DNA of 64,000 nt from positions 1,364,001-1,428,000 of the forward strand of contig NZ_AP019309.1 of NCBI RefSeq assembly GCF_003925875.1, read 5' to 3'. This document shows, piece by piece, positions 1-8,848 of this stretch; position 1 is the first letter of the stretch; each line of letters begins with the position of its first letter. Under the pieces are notes generated by a model, which searched no databases, was not told the DNA's origin, and worked only from the letters and a program-made list of their open reading frames with translations. Position numbers and translations under genes: made by a program. The stretch comes from Intestinibaculum porci. GTDB lineage: Bacteria > Bacillota_I > Bacilli_A > Erysipelotrichales > Coprobacillaceae.

Positions 1-1
1 T

Positions 2-355
2 GAGGAACGTATTGATTTATCTGAAAACCATATTATTGTTTTAGAATCGTTTGCCCCTTGGAAAGGGACGCTTTTAGCGAGCGTTTCCCCAAAGGCAGCC
101 GAGGCTGATGTGGTCGTTTTCCCATCGAGTCGCGGCGGCTGGAACTTTCAGGGGATTCCAGTGAGCAGTGATGCTTTTGAAGTGCGCTGCAAAGTGCCAG
201 AGGCCTGGCTGGGCAAACGGGATGAAGAACTCCAGGAAGCCACTGGCATCGCTGATGCGATGTTTGTGCATCCGGGCGGCTTTATTGGCGGCGCGAAAAG
301 CTTTGAAGGGACCATGAAGATGGCTCAGGCGATCGTCAAAAATACAGAAAGATAA
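2..355 (+). CDS. MYG1/UPF0160 family protein, C-terminal part (cut by window edge)
   Basis: The window opens inside this gene, so only about 117 C-terminal residues are visible and no start can be given. They match the end of the MYG1 (UPF0160) family: a GGWN segment, then PEAWLGKRDEEL, then a terminal GIADAMFVHPGGFIGG stretch. The family has a DHH-like metal-dependent phosphoesterase/nuclease fold; eukaryotic MYG1 is an RNA exonuclease, while bacterial members are poorly characterised. The gene ends 86 bp before guaA on the same strand, with no convincing terminator between them, so co-transcription with guaA is possible. Recognition rests on C-terminal motifs only. Confidence 0.75.
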   Translation, partial: EERIDLSENHIIVLESFAPWKGTLLASVSPKAAEADVVVFPSSRGGWNFQGIPVSSDAFEVRCKVPEAWLGKRDEELQEATGIADAMFVHPGGFIGGAKSFEGTMKMAQAIVKNTER

Positions 356-441
356 GAAGGACATTGCATTAAAAATGCAAGTCATGTATGATGGTGGTAA
401 GAAATCGAGTGGTTTCTAAATACAAGCAAAGAGGAGGAAAC

Positions 442-1989
442 ATGAAGAACGAACTTATGATTGTCATCGACTTTGGTGGCCAGTACAATCAGCTCGTTGC
501 GCGTCGTGTTCGTGAATGCCAGGTTTATTGTGAGATCTATTCTTATAAGACACCATTAGAAAAGATCAAAGCGATGAATCCTAAGGGAATCATCTTAACC
601 GGTGGTCCTGATAGCTGTTATGCACCTGGGGCAGCCACTTATACTACGGAATTGTTCAAGCTTGGCATTCCTGTATTAGGGCTTTGTTACGGGGCACAGC
701 TGATGCAGCATTTACTTGGCGGCGAAGTCAAACGTGCTGACTTTAGAGAATATGGTAAAACTGAAGTTGAATTTGACACAGCATCCCCTTTATTTAAAGG
801 GTTAAAAGAAAAATCAATCGTTTGGATGTCACACTTTGATTATATTTCAAAGATCGGTCCAAATTTCAAGTCCATCGCACATTCTGATAACTGCCCAGTG
901 GCAGCGTTTGAATCAACTGATGGTTCAAACCTTTATGGTTTACAGTTCCATCCAGAAGTTCTTCATACAGAACAAGGTACGGATATGATCCGCAACTTCG
1001 TATTAAATGTATGTCAGTGTGCTGGTGACTGGATTATGGCTGATTTTGTACAGGAACAGATCAAAGCGATTCGCGAAGAAGTCGGAGATGGTAAAGTATT
1101 ATGCGCTTTATCAGGAGGGGTCGACTCATCCGTCGCAGCAGTTCTTTTATCAAAAGCTGTTGGAAAACAGTTAACCTGTGTCTTCGTCGACCATGGTCTT
1201 TTACGTAAAAATGAAGGTGATGAAGTCGAAGCTGTCTTTGGCGAAAACGGTCCATATGACTTAAACTTCATCAGAGTCAACGCTCAGGAACGCTATTACG
1301 CAAAACTGAAGGGCGTAACAGAACCAGAACAGAAACGTAAAATTATTGGTGAAGAATTTATCCGTGTCTTCGAAGAAGAAGCTAAGAAGATCGGTAAAGT
1401 TGATTACTTAGTTCAGGGGACCATCTATCCTGACGTTGTCGAATCAGGTTTAGGCGGAGAATCCGCAGTAATTAAATCGCATCACAACGTTGGCGGCTTA
1501 CCTGATCATGTGGATTTCAAAGAAATCATTGAACCATTACGTAACTTATTCAAAGATGAAGTCCGTAAGGTTGGCTTAGAATTAGGTATTCCAGAATACT
1601 TAGTCTTCAGACAGCCATTCCCAGGACCAGGTCTTGGTATTCGTATTATTGGTGAAGTGACCGCTGATAAAGTGCGTATCGTGCAGGATGCCGATGCCAT
1701 CTATCGTGAAGAAATCGCGAATGCCGGTTTAGACCGTTCAATCGGTCAGTACTTCGCAGCCTTAACAAACATGCGCAGTGTTGGGGTTATGGGTGATGAA
1801 CGTACTTATGACTATGCGATTGCTTTACGTGCCGTTAATACGATCGATTTCATGACTGCCGAAGCAGCTGAAATCCCATATGAAGTTTTAACAAAAGTGA
1901 TGTCTCGTATTATTAATGAAGTACGTGGGGTGAATAGAGTAATGTATGACATTACCTCTAAACCGCCAGGAACTATTGAATTTGAATAA
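442..1989 (+). CDS. guaA: GMP synthase (glutamine-hydrolysing)
   Basis: GuaA converts XMP to GMP using ATP and the amide nitrogen of glutamine, the last step of guanine nucleotide synthesis, in the cytoplasm. The 515-residue product has the usual length. Residues 1 to about 200 form the class I glutamine amidotransferase, with nucleophile Cys82 in GLCYGAQ and the HPEV motif. The ATP-pyrophosphatase domain follows with its SGGVDSS P-loop, and the C-terminal dimerisation domain contains PFPGPGL. An in-frame start exists at 388, but the ATG at 442 sits behind GAGGAGG and begins directly with the conserved core, so I prefer it. A short hairpin (TTGCATT/AATGCAA, 364-380) lies in the leader. I saw no purine riboswitch. 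A strong terminator follows at 2111-2161. Confidence 0.97.
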   Translation: MKNELMIVIDFGGQYNQLVARRVRECQVYCEIYSYKTPLEKIKAMNPKGIILTGGPDSCYAPGAATYTTELFKLGIPVLGLCYGAQLMQHLLGGEVKRADFREYGKTEVEFDTASPLFKGLKEKSIVWMSHFDYISKIGPNFKSIAHSDNCPVAAFESTDGSNLYGLQFHPEVLHTEQGTDMIRNFVLNVCQCAGDWIMADFVQEQIKAIREEVGDGKVLCALSGGVDSSVAAVLLSKAVGKQLTCVFVDHGLLRKNEGDEVEAVFGENGPYDLNFIRVNAQERYYAKLKGVTEPEQKRKIIGEEFIRVFEEEAKKIGKVDYLVQGTIYPDVVESGLGGESAVIKSHHNVGGLPDHVDFKEIIEPLRNLFKDEVRKVGLELGIPEYLVFRQPFPGPGLGIRIIGEVTADKVRIVQDADAIYREEIANAGLDRSIGQYFAALTNMRSVGVMGDERTYDYAIALRAVNTIDFMTAEAAEIPYEVLTKVMSRIINEVRGVNRVMYDITSKPPGTIEFE

Positions 1990-2110
1990 GGAAACTGCCA
2001 AAAGAACTCCAGTAAAATCAATGCTTACAAGCAAATTTATTTAAAAGCTGGCAACGATTTAGCAACATTTGATCCTTGTTCAGAAAATAAAATATCTTAG
2101 TTATGTATAG

Positions 2111-2161
2111 AAAAACCTTACTGATTTTCAAAATGAAAACTGAATATCGGTAAGGTTTTTT
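2111..2161 (+). terminator. Rho-independent terminator after guaA
   Basis: The arms AAAAACCTTAC and GTAAGGTTTTT enclose a loop of about 30 bases, and the 3' arm runs into a T-tract. It lies 122 bp after the guaA stop. Confidence 0.8.
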
Positions 2162-2694
2162 GAAGTCTATTTTTTTGATTCTTTATCAAGTTCTTTGATG
2201 AGCAGGTTGCCCAGTTCCTGGTAAGGTGGCTGACAGACTGTTTATGCTCGCATCTAGCGATGATCGATTTAAAATTGTAAACTATGCTCAATTGAAAAAG
2301 TAAATTCCGCTTAAATTTAAATTCCGGTTTTGTGTAGTTTTGTCTTACAAATGCCTTTATTAAAGGAATTCGTTAGCGCTTATTAGAAATTCAGAGGTCA
2401 AAACATGTCTGATTTTACTAAATTGATTGCTAATCATGAAAAAAGATTGTAGCGAAAAATGTGGAACTTCGCACCTCACATTTCTGTGAAGGACTTATTT
2501 CCACATTTTTTTGAGGCGCTTTAAAGTAGCGTAGGCTATCCAGTTTTTTGGGGTTTTTCAAACCGTAGGGTTTGCACCTCCCCACGAAAACTTATAGGCC
2601 TTTGGAGTAAATAAAACTCCCACTATACTGAGCGTATTGTTAGCGAAGACTCACAGTCTGAGAAATCTGGCTGATGGGTCTTCGCTATTTACTT
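2162..2694. other. Gene-poor stretch with decayed fragments and hairpins
   Basis: No intact gene is visible here. On the minus strand, 2240 down to 2167 reads as the last 20 or so codons of a lost gene ending in QELGNLLIKELDKESKK and a stop. On the plus strand a 15-codon reading frame (2405-2452) follows a GAGGT sequence and may be another fragment. A long hairpin with arms AAAATGTGGA and TCCACATTTT (2456-2513) ends in a T-run and looks like a terminator. A second hairpin (TAGCGAAGAC/GTCTTCGCTA, about 2641-2689) sits just beyond the stop of the next minus-strand gene and could end its transcript. Confidence 0.5.
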
Positions 2695-3366
2695 TTACAG
2701 GTGTGTCTGGTGATAAGCCAGGCGCTTTTTATATCGCTCAACTGCCTGATTATAAAACCGGTAGGCCTCCAGAAAGCTGGCTGAATACAGGAAGAACATG
2801 CCATCCAGTTTATAAAGCGGATTGGTAAAGAACCAGTGACCATCATTAATCCATTTAATGCATGCTCCTTCCTCACGGGGAGTGACTGGGTGATCCTTCT
2901 TGTACTTCTCGAAATCATAGAAATCAATAACCATGTAGCTTTGATCCTCTTCAGTCAGTTCGTCTGTATGAGGATCTCTTTTTTGAATATTAGTGTAATC
3001 AGCTTCGAAGTAGTTATTTCTAAAGCCGTTTTTATAGGCTTCAATGATGAGTCTCTGCATGAATGTGGCTTCAGCTATGTTCATAGGACGGCCGTTGTTG
3101 TCTTTCATATTAAATTCATTGGCATAGAAGCTATGGCCGCTGCGTATCCAGTCAATACAGTGCTGTTCCTCATCATTCATAAGCTCAATGGATGTTTCCT
3201 TATCAAGAAACCTATCGAGTTCATCCAGATAATGACGGGTGTCCTCGTCGTCGTAATAAACATTATTATCAGGAGCACAGCTGGGTTCCAGTCTATCGCA
3301 GGCATCATATTCCTTTCTGTATTCTCCATAGTTTTTAAGATCTTTTGAGTAGGTGTGTTTGCTCAT
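2695..3366 (-). CDS. Hypothetical acidic protein in the mobile region
   Basis: This 223-residue protein is not one I recognise. It is rich in Asp, Glu, Tyr and His, has no signal peptide or membrane segment, and has a weak internal duplication: CIDWIRSGHSFYANEF near residue 70 resembles CIKWINDGHWFFTNPL near residue 170. The minus-strand reading is chosen over an overlapping 170-residue plus-strand frame because it has an AAAGGA sequence upstream of the ATG, a hairpin after its stop, and a same-strand neighbour. It lies 66 bp downstream of the ribbon-helix-helix gene and probably shares its transcript. The setting suggests an accessory gene of an integrated element; function unknown. Confidence 0.6.
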   Translation of the reverse strand: MSKHTYSKDLKNYGEYRKEYDACDRLEPSCAPDNNVYYDDEDTRHYLDELDRFLDKETSIELMNDEEQHCIDWIRSGHSFYANEFNMKDNNGRPMNIAEATFMQRLIIEAYKNGFRNNYFEADYTNIQKRDPHTDELTEEDQSYMVIDFYDFEKYKKDHPVTPREEGACIKWINDGHWFFTNPLYKLDGMFFLYSASFLEAYRFYNQAVERYKKRLAYHQTHL

Positions 3367-3432
3367 AATACTTATGTCCTTTCTGTTTATAAAATAAAGC
3401 GGAGAGGCATAAAGCTTCTCCGCAGATGGTTG

Positions 3433-3624
3433 TTATTCATCTGGTTCATGATCGAATAGTGATTCCTGCCTCCAGCTTACGTCATATTTGACTTTCGCAT
3501 TCATGATCCAGGATGTCAGTGCTGATGACATCGACTGGTGCTGTTCAAATGCATACTGGTGAAGTCTTTCGTAGACTTCGGGATCAAGAGAGAAGGAAAC
3601 CATTTTTCTTTTTTGCTTTTTCAT
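3433..3624 (-). CDS. Small ribbon-helix-helix-like DNA-binding protein
   Basis: The 63-residue product starts with a basic stretch followed by MVSFSLDPEVYERLHQYA, the typical beta-strand plus first helix of CopG/Arc-like ribbon-helix-helix proteins, and a second helix around SMSSALTSWIMNA. Such proteins usually repress their own promoter on plasmids and mobile elements. The ATG is preceded by AAAGGAAGCAAAG. A perfect 19-bp palindrome lies about 40 bp upstream and is a good candidate operator. It is probably co-transcribed with the hypothetical gene ending at 2695. The family call is from the N-terminal pattern only. Confidence 0.65.
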   Translation of the reverse strand: MKKQKRKMVSFSLDPEVYERLHQYAFEQHQSMSSALTSWIMNAKVKYDVSWRQESLFDHEPDE

Positions 3625-3663
3625 TTTCTTTGCTTCCTTTCATATATAATGGCTATATAGGCG

Positions 3664-3682
3664 TTATATAAGACTTATATAA
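3664..3682. promoter_or_regulatory. Palindromic operator candidate before the ribbon-helix-helix gene
   Basis: TTATATAAGACTTATATAA is a perfect inverted repeat with 9-bp arms around a central A. It sits in an AT-rich stretch between the ISL3 transposase end and the ribbon-helix-helix gene, about 40 bp upstream of that gene's start. This is where an autoregulatory site would be expected. Confidence 0.4.
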
Positions 3683-3686
3683 GGTT

Positions 3687-4706
3687 TTATCGCTTGCTTC
3701 TGGAACCTTTGTCGTTAATTCTGTCTCTGCTGATTGGCTGCGGCTCCAAGAAGAAAGATGTATCCATGCCAAGACAGTAAAGCACTCTGTTGCGGAATCT
3801 TGACCAGTTGGAATAACCATTAGCGCAGCACTTTATCGATTGTATAATGCGGTTACGATTCTCTATTACGCTCGAATTCATGCGTCTGGTTTTCTTCTGA
3901 CGGTTCTTAGCGATAAAATTCTTAATCAGTTCGGTCTCAGCGTTATTGAGATCGTCATCAATGATAAATTCTTCGCCGATCTGAACAGGCTCAAAGTAGT
4001 TGAGAATTTCCTGCTTCCAGTTGGCAAGTGTATTAGCGAAATCATTCATTTCCTTCACCTGTGAGGCGTGGAAATTGGTAATAAGCTCCTTAAGAGCCTT
4101 GGCGGCTGTCTTCAGGTCATTTTTTCTAAAAAAAGCATATAGGCATTCCTGCAGCGCGACAGCTTCTCTTAACTCATCATCTATATCGAGAATCATATAG
4201 TAGATTTCGTAGTAATTAAGGTAACGTTTAAATACTTTGTTGTATTTCTTTTCGTTATTGGGATCAAAACATTTGTCATCAGGACGTTTGTAGAACATCC
4301 ATTTGAATTTTTTCAGAAGATAGTAGTTAATGATCTTCTGTTCATATTCTTCCTGTTCCTGAGGCGACATCGCTTTGATTTCCTCAGGCTTCTTTTTCTT
4401 GACGTAATTGTCTTTCATAACACGGATACGTACATCCTGCAGCTTTCTGGAAAGTTCAGCCTTAAGATGAAATGTATCTACTACGTGCTTGCTGTTGGGG
4501 AAGAACTGCTTTGATACAGAACGGTAGGTTTCCCACATGTCCGAGCTGGTCATGCGCACCTGATCTCTTTCATCCTTAGGAATCTTAGAAAAGTAGTTCT
4601 GAAGATCATCCTTTTTTCTTGTAGGAAGGATATCAATGATTGCTAGTGTCTCAAAATCCATAAGGACATATACATAATCCCCTTGAGAAGAGTGAAAACT
4701 ATAGGT
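3687..4706 (-). pseudogene. ISL3-family transposase, C-terminal part (split by transposon)
   Basis: This is the C-terminal two thirds of an ISL3 transposase whose first 186 codons lie at 8849-9406. Reading from 4706 the frame gives TYSFHSSQGDYVYVLMDFE and continues to the stop at 3687. Catalytic-core features include the VVDTFHLK segment (second acidic residue) and VIENRNRIIQSIKCCANGYS near the C-terminus (the final Glu region). Joining the parts at the duplicated GATGAG core restores one reading frame of about 525 residues, the usual family length. As it stands the gene is broken by a 4.1-kb insertion and cannot give a full transposase. I could not identify the terminal repeats of the ISL3 element. 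Confidence 0.85.
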
Positions 4707-4793
4707 CTCATCTTATGGAGAAAAAGTATTATGGGAAGTCGTTTTTAATTATGACCAAGTGCTAGTCTTTTTTCATTCCGGACTTCCCATAAT
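4707..4793 (+). repeat. Left 87-bp inverted repeat of the RIT element
   Basis: This sequence is the reverse complement of 8742-8828 with a single difference (CTAGTC here, CTGGTC there). It contains an internal hairpin, ATTATGGGAAGTC pairing with GACTTCCCATAAT, so each end can also fold on itself. Confidence 0.85.
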
Positions 4794-4802
4794 TATTTAA
4801 GC

Positions 4803-5828
4803 TTATCGAATCATTTTATTAAGCCATTCTTCCAAGTTGTCTTTTTCGTCTTCATTGAATTCCTCTTCTTCAATAAGATTTTGTGCAGCTTCTTCAAGGT
4901 GCTTTCTTTTGATTTCTGGATTTGTTTTAGAATAGATCTCAGTTGTAGTAACTGATGCATGACCAAGAAGATCTCTTATATAAATTAAGTTGACGCCATT
5001 TTCAAGTAGATGTGTTGCTTTAGAATGGCGAAGTGAATGTGGTGAAATCCTTTCAGGGAAAAGGCTCGGATTCATTTGCTTAGCTCTCTGAAAGCATTTA
5101 TTGACAATATAAGCGACACCTTTGCGTGAAAGCTGTTCTCCATGTATATTCATAAATAAAAAATCTTCTGCATCAATTCCATATAGATCAGTATATCTTT
5201 TAATAATCCTGACTACGCTTGCATCGATGGGAACTATTCTTGATTTATTTCCCTTGCCGTGTAATATTAATGTATGTGGTGCTTTAAGCTTGATTTCACT
5301 TCTTCTGATGGCAGTCAGTTCTGAAACTCTTGCACCACTTTCGTATAAAAGAAGAATAATGCATAGGTCCCTTAAATCACCGGGATCATTTTGATCAAAT
5401 GTAGAGAATAAGAATTCAGTTGCTTCAACTGTTAAATAGTTCATTGGCTTGCTTTCAAATTTCTTCATTTTGATTTTTGAGACTGTACTGCATGTATTAA
5501 CATATTCAGGCGCTTCATAGCTTACGTAAGCCATAAATGATTTGATAGCTGCCAGCCTGTTGTTTCTGGTGTTCGCTGAAACACCTTTTTCATTTTCAAG
5601 ATAATCAAGGAAACTGATGATACTGGCATATCCGAGCATTTCTATCGTTATTTTAGAAGGATTTATATTTTCTTTTTCCTTCATGTAATCAAACAATTCC
5701 TTAAAAGCATAACTATAGTTAGTGACCGTATTACTGCTGAAGCCCCTCTGCTTAGGCAGATAAACCATCAGAAACTTGCTTAACAGTTTTGGAAAGTCAT
5801 TCTTAAATGTCTTTTTCTTCATTGTCAT
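4803..5828 (-). CDS. Tyrosine recombinase, third gene of the trio (RitC-like)
   Basis: This 341-residue site-specific recombinase would cut and join DNA through a 3'-phosphotyrosine. The N-terminal SAM-like DNA-binding domain is followed by the catalytic domain with Arg in SGARVSELTAI, Lys in HGKGNKSRIVPI, the HSLRHSKATHLL box, and LGHASVTTTEIYSK carrying His and the nucleophilic Tyr. All catalytic positions are present. Its start overlaps the end of the second recombinase gene by 26 bp, which indicates translational coupling. An alternative ATG lies two codons further in. The C-terminus is unusually acidic (EEEEFNEDEKD). Confidence 0.88.
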   Translation of the reverse strand: MTMKKKTFKNDFPKLLSKFLMVYLPKQRGFSSNTVTNYSYAFKELFDYMKEKENINPSKITIEMLGYASIISFLDYLENEKGVSANTRNNRLAAIKSFMAYVSYEAPEYVNTCSTVSKIKMKKFESKPMNYLTVEATEFLFSTFDQNDPGDLRDLCIILLLYESGARVSELTAIRRSEIKLKAPHTLILHGKGNKSRIVPIDASVVRIIKRYTDLYGIDAEDFLFMNIHGEQLSRKGVAYIVNKCFQRAKQMNPSLFPERISPHSLRHSKATHLLENGVNLIYIRDLLGHASVTTTEIYSKTNPEIKRKHLEEAAQNLIEEEEFNEDEKDNLEEWLNKMIR

Positions 5829-6792
5829 TTCCTAACCCCTTTTCATAAATATAGTGACCGGCATTAACGATTTCATCATAATGCTCTTTGGTTAACCTTA
5901 AATATTTCTCAGTGCTTTCAATTCCCTTATGTCCAAGCATGGTGCTAAGATAAGGAAGCGCACAGTAGGGATCCCAGCCAAGCTCAATCATATGGCTAAG
6001 CATAGCGCATGCAGAACTATGACGAATGTCATGAATACGTATTTTGTACTTTCCATTCCATATATTTATGCCTGCCTTTGGCAGTATGGTTCTTTGAAAT
6101 AGTATGCAAACTTGCTGTGATCTTTTCCTTTTCCCTGTTTTTCCTGCTCTTGGAGCTGGAAAGAAATAATCATCTGGATCGCCATCTATATTTCCACCTT
6201 TAAGAAGCCATTTTCTAAGTGATTCATTAAAAGGAATTAGTCGAGTAACGTTGTTCTTAGCATTATTTACTTTGATAACGTTACTTGTAAAATCTACATC
6301 CTTCACCTTAAGATCAAGCGTTTCTCCAACCCTCATCGCTGTAGCATACAGGAGTCTGAGCTCTGTTTGATAGAAATGATACATCATATTTTCTGAAGCG
6401 AGGATATCGATAGCCTTGAAAATACTTTGCATTTCCTGTTTTGAGAATATATATGGAACGAAATCTGTAGTATTTTTAATATGCTTTTCAGGATAGACAT
6501 AAACATTTTCATATCCCATATTCTTCATATATAGACCGACCTGTCGTATACGTGATTCACAGTTATGGATAGTGGACGGGGCCTTGCCTTCGTTTTGATG
6601 AATATATCCCTTAGCCATTTCACGTGTGAGTATGGGCGCATTAAGATCGTATGTTTCAAGATAATTATTCAGTTTTAATAGTCCTGCAATAATGGTGTAA
6701 TCGAACGCAAATCCGAGTGACCTTTTATATTCTACATAGCCAACAAATACCTCTCGGAAAACGCCATGAAAGTTTTCAATCGTGATACTCAT
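5803..6792 (-). CDS. Tyrosine recombinase, second gene of the trio (RitB-like)
   Basis: This recombinase of about 329 residues is read from the ATG at 6792, which has CTGGAGG six bases upstream; a longer in-frame start at 6834 lacks a comparable site. The catalytic domain shows Arg in ATAMRVGETLDL, a Lys near VNNAKNNVTRLIPF, the HDIRHSSACAML box and LGHKGIESTEKYLRLT with His and Tyr. It overlaps the first recombinase by 17 bp and the third by 26 bp, so all three are made from one message. In recombinase-in-trio elements the three proteins are thought to act together; that role is taken from the family. Confidence 0.88.
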   Translation of the reverse strand: MSITIENFHGVFREVFVGYVEYKRSLGFAFDYTIIAGLLKLNNYLETYDLNAPILTREMAKGYIHQNEGKAPSTIHNCESRIRQVGLYMKNMGYENVYVYPEKHIKNTTDFVPYIFSKQEMQSIFKAIDILASENMMYHFYQTELRLLYATAMRVGETLDLKVKDVDFTSNVIKVNNAKNNVTRLIPFNESLRKWLLKGGNIDGDPDDYFFPAPRAGKTGKRKRSQQVCILFQRTILPKAGINIWNGKYKIRIHDIRHSSACAMLSHMIELGWDPYCALPYLSTMLGHKGIESTEKYLRLTKEHYDEIVNAGHYIYEKGLGNDNEEKDI

Positions 6793-7690
6793 TGGGAACC
6801 TCCAGGCAGAGACAGCGCAGTGTTTCCACATCAATAGAAAGATATCTGCTTGTTGTATTAAGATTTTTATGGCCTAGAATACCTGTGATAACAGGCATTG
6901 GTGTGTTTTTATTTAGTAAATTGGTTGCAAGTGAATGGCGCAGGGCATGCGCTCCATTCTTTCTCTCGCCAATCTCCACATCAGATTTTTTAAAGTAATA
7001 CTTAACAAGGGCTGTAAGTTCTGAACGGCAATATGTGGTCCCGGTGTCTGGGTTAATAAATACATACTCATTATAATCTTTCAGGCTCTTTGGTCTTATA
7101 TCTCTTAGGTATGCAATTAGCAGATATCGAACTTCTTTTGATATGGGAACGCTGACTCTGCAGGCTGTCTTTATCTGTGGCTTTTCAATAAGATTCTTAT
7201 CCCATTTAATGTCACTTAGCTTCAGCTGAAGAATATCGCTAGCTCTTAGACCTGTCTGAGCAGCCAGCATAATCATAGTTTTTGTCCGTAAGTAGTTTTG
7301 ACTATTCGGTTTGATTTCACTCAACATCATTTTGATTTCTTTTTCTGTATAATAGGAAGGGAGCGTCGATCGCCTATTCGTAAAGATAACTGGAAAAAGT
7401 CTACGTCCATCAACAGTTGCTAGATCATTTTTATGGAGAATATCGAAGAAATTTCTCAATGTAAAAGCAACCATACTTTTCGTTTGTGATCTGTAAGGAA
7501 GCTGATTAATAAATTTGAATACAATAGAAAGGTCAAAATCATGAAAATCATTTACATCATTATCAAATACATAGCTTAGAAAGGGTTGTACGTGATTACA
7601 CTTATGTTTAATCGTAGCTTCTACCAAATCAGGCTTCTGATTATCTCTAAATATCTTCAGATAATAATTCACAAATTCACTTTTATCCAT
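6776..7690 (-). CDS. Tyrosine recombinase, first gene of the trio (RitA-like)
   Basis: This 304-residue recombinase has an N-terminal core-binding domain and a C-terminal catalytic domain with Arg in AAQTGLRASDIL, Lys in PQIKTACRVSVPI, HALRHSLATNLL and LGHKNLNTTSRYLS, so the active site looks complete. The ATG at 7690 is preceded by GGGAGGTAATGAGTA and overlaps the stop of a 30-codon upstream frame (7683-7775). Its expression may therefore be coupled to translation of that leader. It is the first of three overlapping recombinase genes. It lacks the long C-terminal extension seen in some phage integrases. Confidence 0.88.
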   Translation of the reverse strand: MDKSEFVNYYLKIFRDNQKPDLVEATIKHKCNHVQPFLSYVFDNDVNDFHDFDLSIVFKFINQLPYRSQTKSMVAFTLRNFFDILHKNDLATVDGRRLFPVIFTNRRSTLPSYYTEKEIKMMLSEIKPNSQNYLRTKTMIMLAAQTGLRASDILQLKLSDIKWDKNLIEKPQIKTACRVSVPISKEVRYLLIAYLRDIRPKSLKDYNEYVFINPDTGTTYCRSELTALVKYYFKKSDVEIGERKNGAHALRHSLATNLLNKNTPMPVITGILGHKNLNTTSRYLSIDVETLRCLCLEVPNEYHD

Positions 7691-7775
7691 TACTCATTAC
7701 CTCCCACAAAAGGACATACTGCATCTTAATCTGTACTTTCAATTTAGCTGATGCAGTCATACTAATACTCGTCAT
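7683..7775 (-). CDS. 30-residue leader peptide upstream of the recombinase trio
   Basis: A strong AGAGGAGG site stands 8 bases before an ATG that opens a 30-codon frame (MTSISMTASAKLKVQIKMQY at the N-terminus). Its stop codon overlaps the start of the first recombinase: the bases ATGGATAA contain both the recombinase ATG and the leader TAA. The site before this leader is stronger than the one before the recombinase, which suggests the leader exists to deliver ribosomes to the recombinase start. No known peptide family was recognised. Confidence 0.5.
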   Translation of the reverse strand: MTSISMTASAKLKVQIKMQYVLLWEVMSNG

Positions 7776-7909
7776 TTTATATACCTCCTCTCGCTTTAAA
7801 TGACAAAATCATTATATAACAGACATAATCATGAATCGTGTCCTGTCTTATTTATAAAGCAAAATATGAAGCTATAATCGAATATATTTGAAATGTATCC
7901 AAATAATAT

Positions 7910-8542
7910 TCATGTCACATATTCGTAGTGAATCATATGTTTTAAAGAAAATATTCGCTCTTTCAGGATATTGTAAATAATGTTTATTGAATTGTTTGGA
8001 TTACTAAAAAATGCACGAATAAAGTAGCTGAAGACAGATTCACCTAAATACTTTTTATAAAGTATCAGGTAACGTAAATAGTCTTTCTTCCATCTATACA
8101 TGGTCGAACGTGGAATATTAAACTTAGTAGATATACTACAGGCTGTCTTATCATTCTTATGATTATCCCAGTATATCAAAACAGATAAAATGAACTGAAT
8201 GGAATACTGGTGTTTAAACATGATAAAAAAGGCAGGAAGAAGCGAATGATAGCTGTTTGTATTCACGCTGTACATGAGCGGTATTTCAATTGTACTTATA
8301 TTCATTTGCCCGTTATAAAATGTGATAAGATATCTAAAATATTTTCTTTTTGTAAGTTTACATGGTATCTTTTTTGGCTTCTTTCTGCTCTTGTAAGAAT
8401 GATGATCATAACAGCAGGACTGAGAGGATAATTCATTTATAAAACTGCAGAAATCTTCAAAATCGATATCAAAGATCGATCTTCCTTCATAAAGTCTTTT
8501 TCTCAAAAAGGTGTTGAAAAAAGCAAACACTGATAGTAACAT
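7910..8542 (-). CDS. DUF6431-like passenger protein of the RIT element
   Basis: The 210-residue product has a central segment (KRKYFRYLITFYNG to SYHSLLPAFFIMF) that follows the layout of DUF6431 proteins, in which a short beta-rich core ends in a THALLP-like motif, then a helix-turn-helix-like stretch, TACSISTKFNIPRSTMYRWK. The paired zinc-binding cysteines usual in that family are missing. It lies between the right end of the element and the recombinases on the same strand, and no good ribosome binding site precedes the ATG at 8542. A role as an accessory DNA-binding protein is inference; the family match is by pattern only. Confidence 0.5.
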   Translation of the reverse strand: MLLSVFAFFNTFLRKRLYEGRSIFDIDFEDFCSFINELSSQSCCYDHHSYKSRKKPKKIPCKLTKRKYFRYLITFYNGQMNISTIEIPLMYSVNTNSYHSLLPAFFIMFKHQYSIQFILSVLIYWDNHKNDKTACSISTKFNIPRSTMYRWKKDYLRYLILYKKYLGESVFSYFIRAFFSNPNNSINIIYNILKERIFSLKHMIHYEYVT

Positions 8543-8741
8543 GGTGCACGTGGGGAATCTTCAAAGTAAGCGACCAAACTTATAGCTTTGAAGATCCTTT
8601 CCTTTCTGTATCTTTGCATGAGATAATTTTATCATAATTACATCAGTCACGAAATATAAGTTATCTGAATGGTCACTTTTTGCCTCAGATAACTTTTTAA
8701 TTTGAGTATACAGTACATAAATGTGATTCCAAAGATAAAAT

Positions 8742-8828
8742 ATTATGGGAAGTCCGGAATGAAAAAAGACCAGCACTTGGTCATAATTAAAAACGACTTC
8801 CCATAATACTTTTTCTCCATAAGATGAG
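8742..8828 (-). repeat. Right 87-bp inverted repeat of the RIT element
   Basis: This is the reverse complement of 4707-4793 with one mismatch. Outside it, 8829-8848 is unique to the right end, and GATGAGTTATG (8823-8833) pairs perfectly with CATAACTCATC (8844-8854). The right terminus is thus a 32-bp palindrome carrying two inverted core copies. Confidence 0.85.
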
Positions 8829-8848
8829 TTATGGGAAGCTAGACATAA

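Noticed and set aside
356-441. Purine riboswitch before guaA
   Set aside because: The leader is only 86 bases and has one short hairpin; the three-way junction and conserved loops are not seen.
2836-3348. 170-codon plus-strand reading frame, hydrophobic
   Set aside because: It is the antisense of the minus-strand gene 2695-3366, which has a ribosome binding site, same-strand neighbour and terminator. The hydrophobic look comes from antisense of acidic codons.
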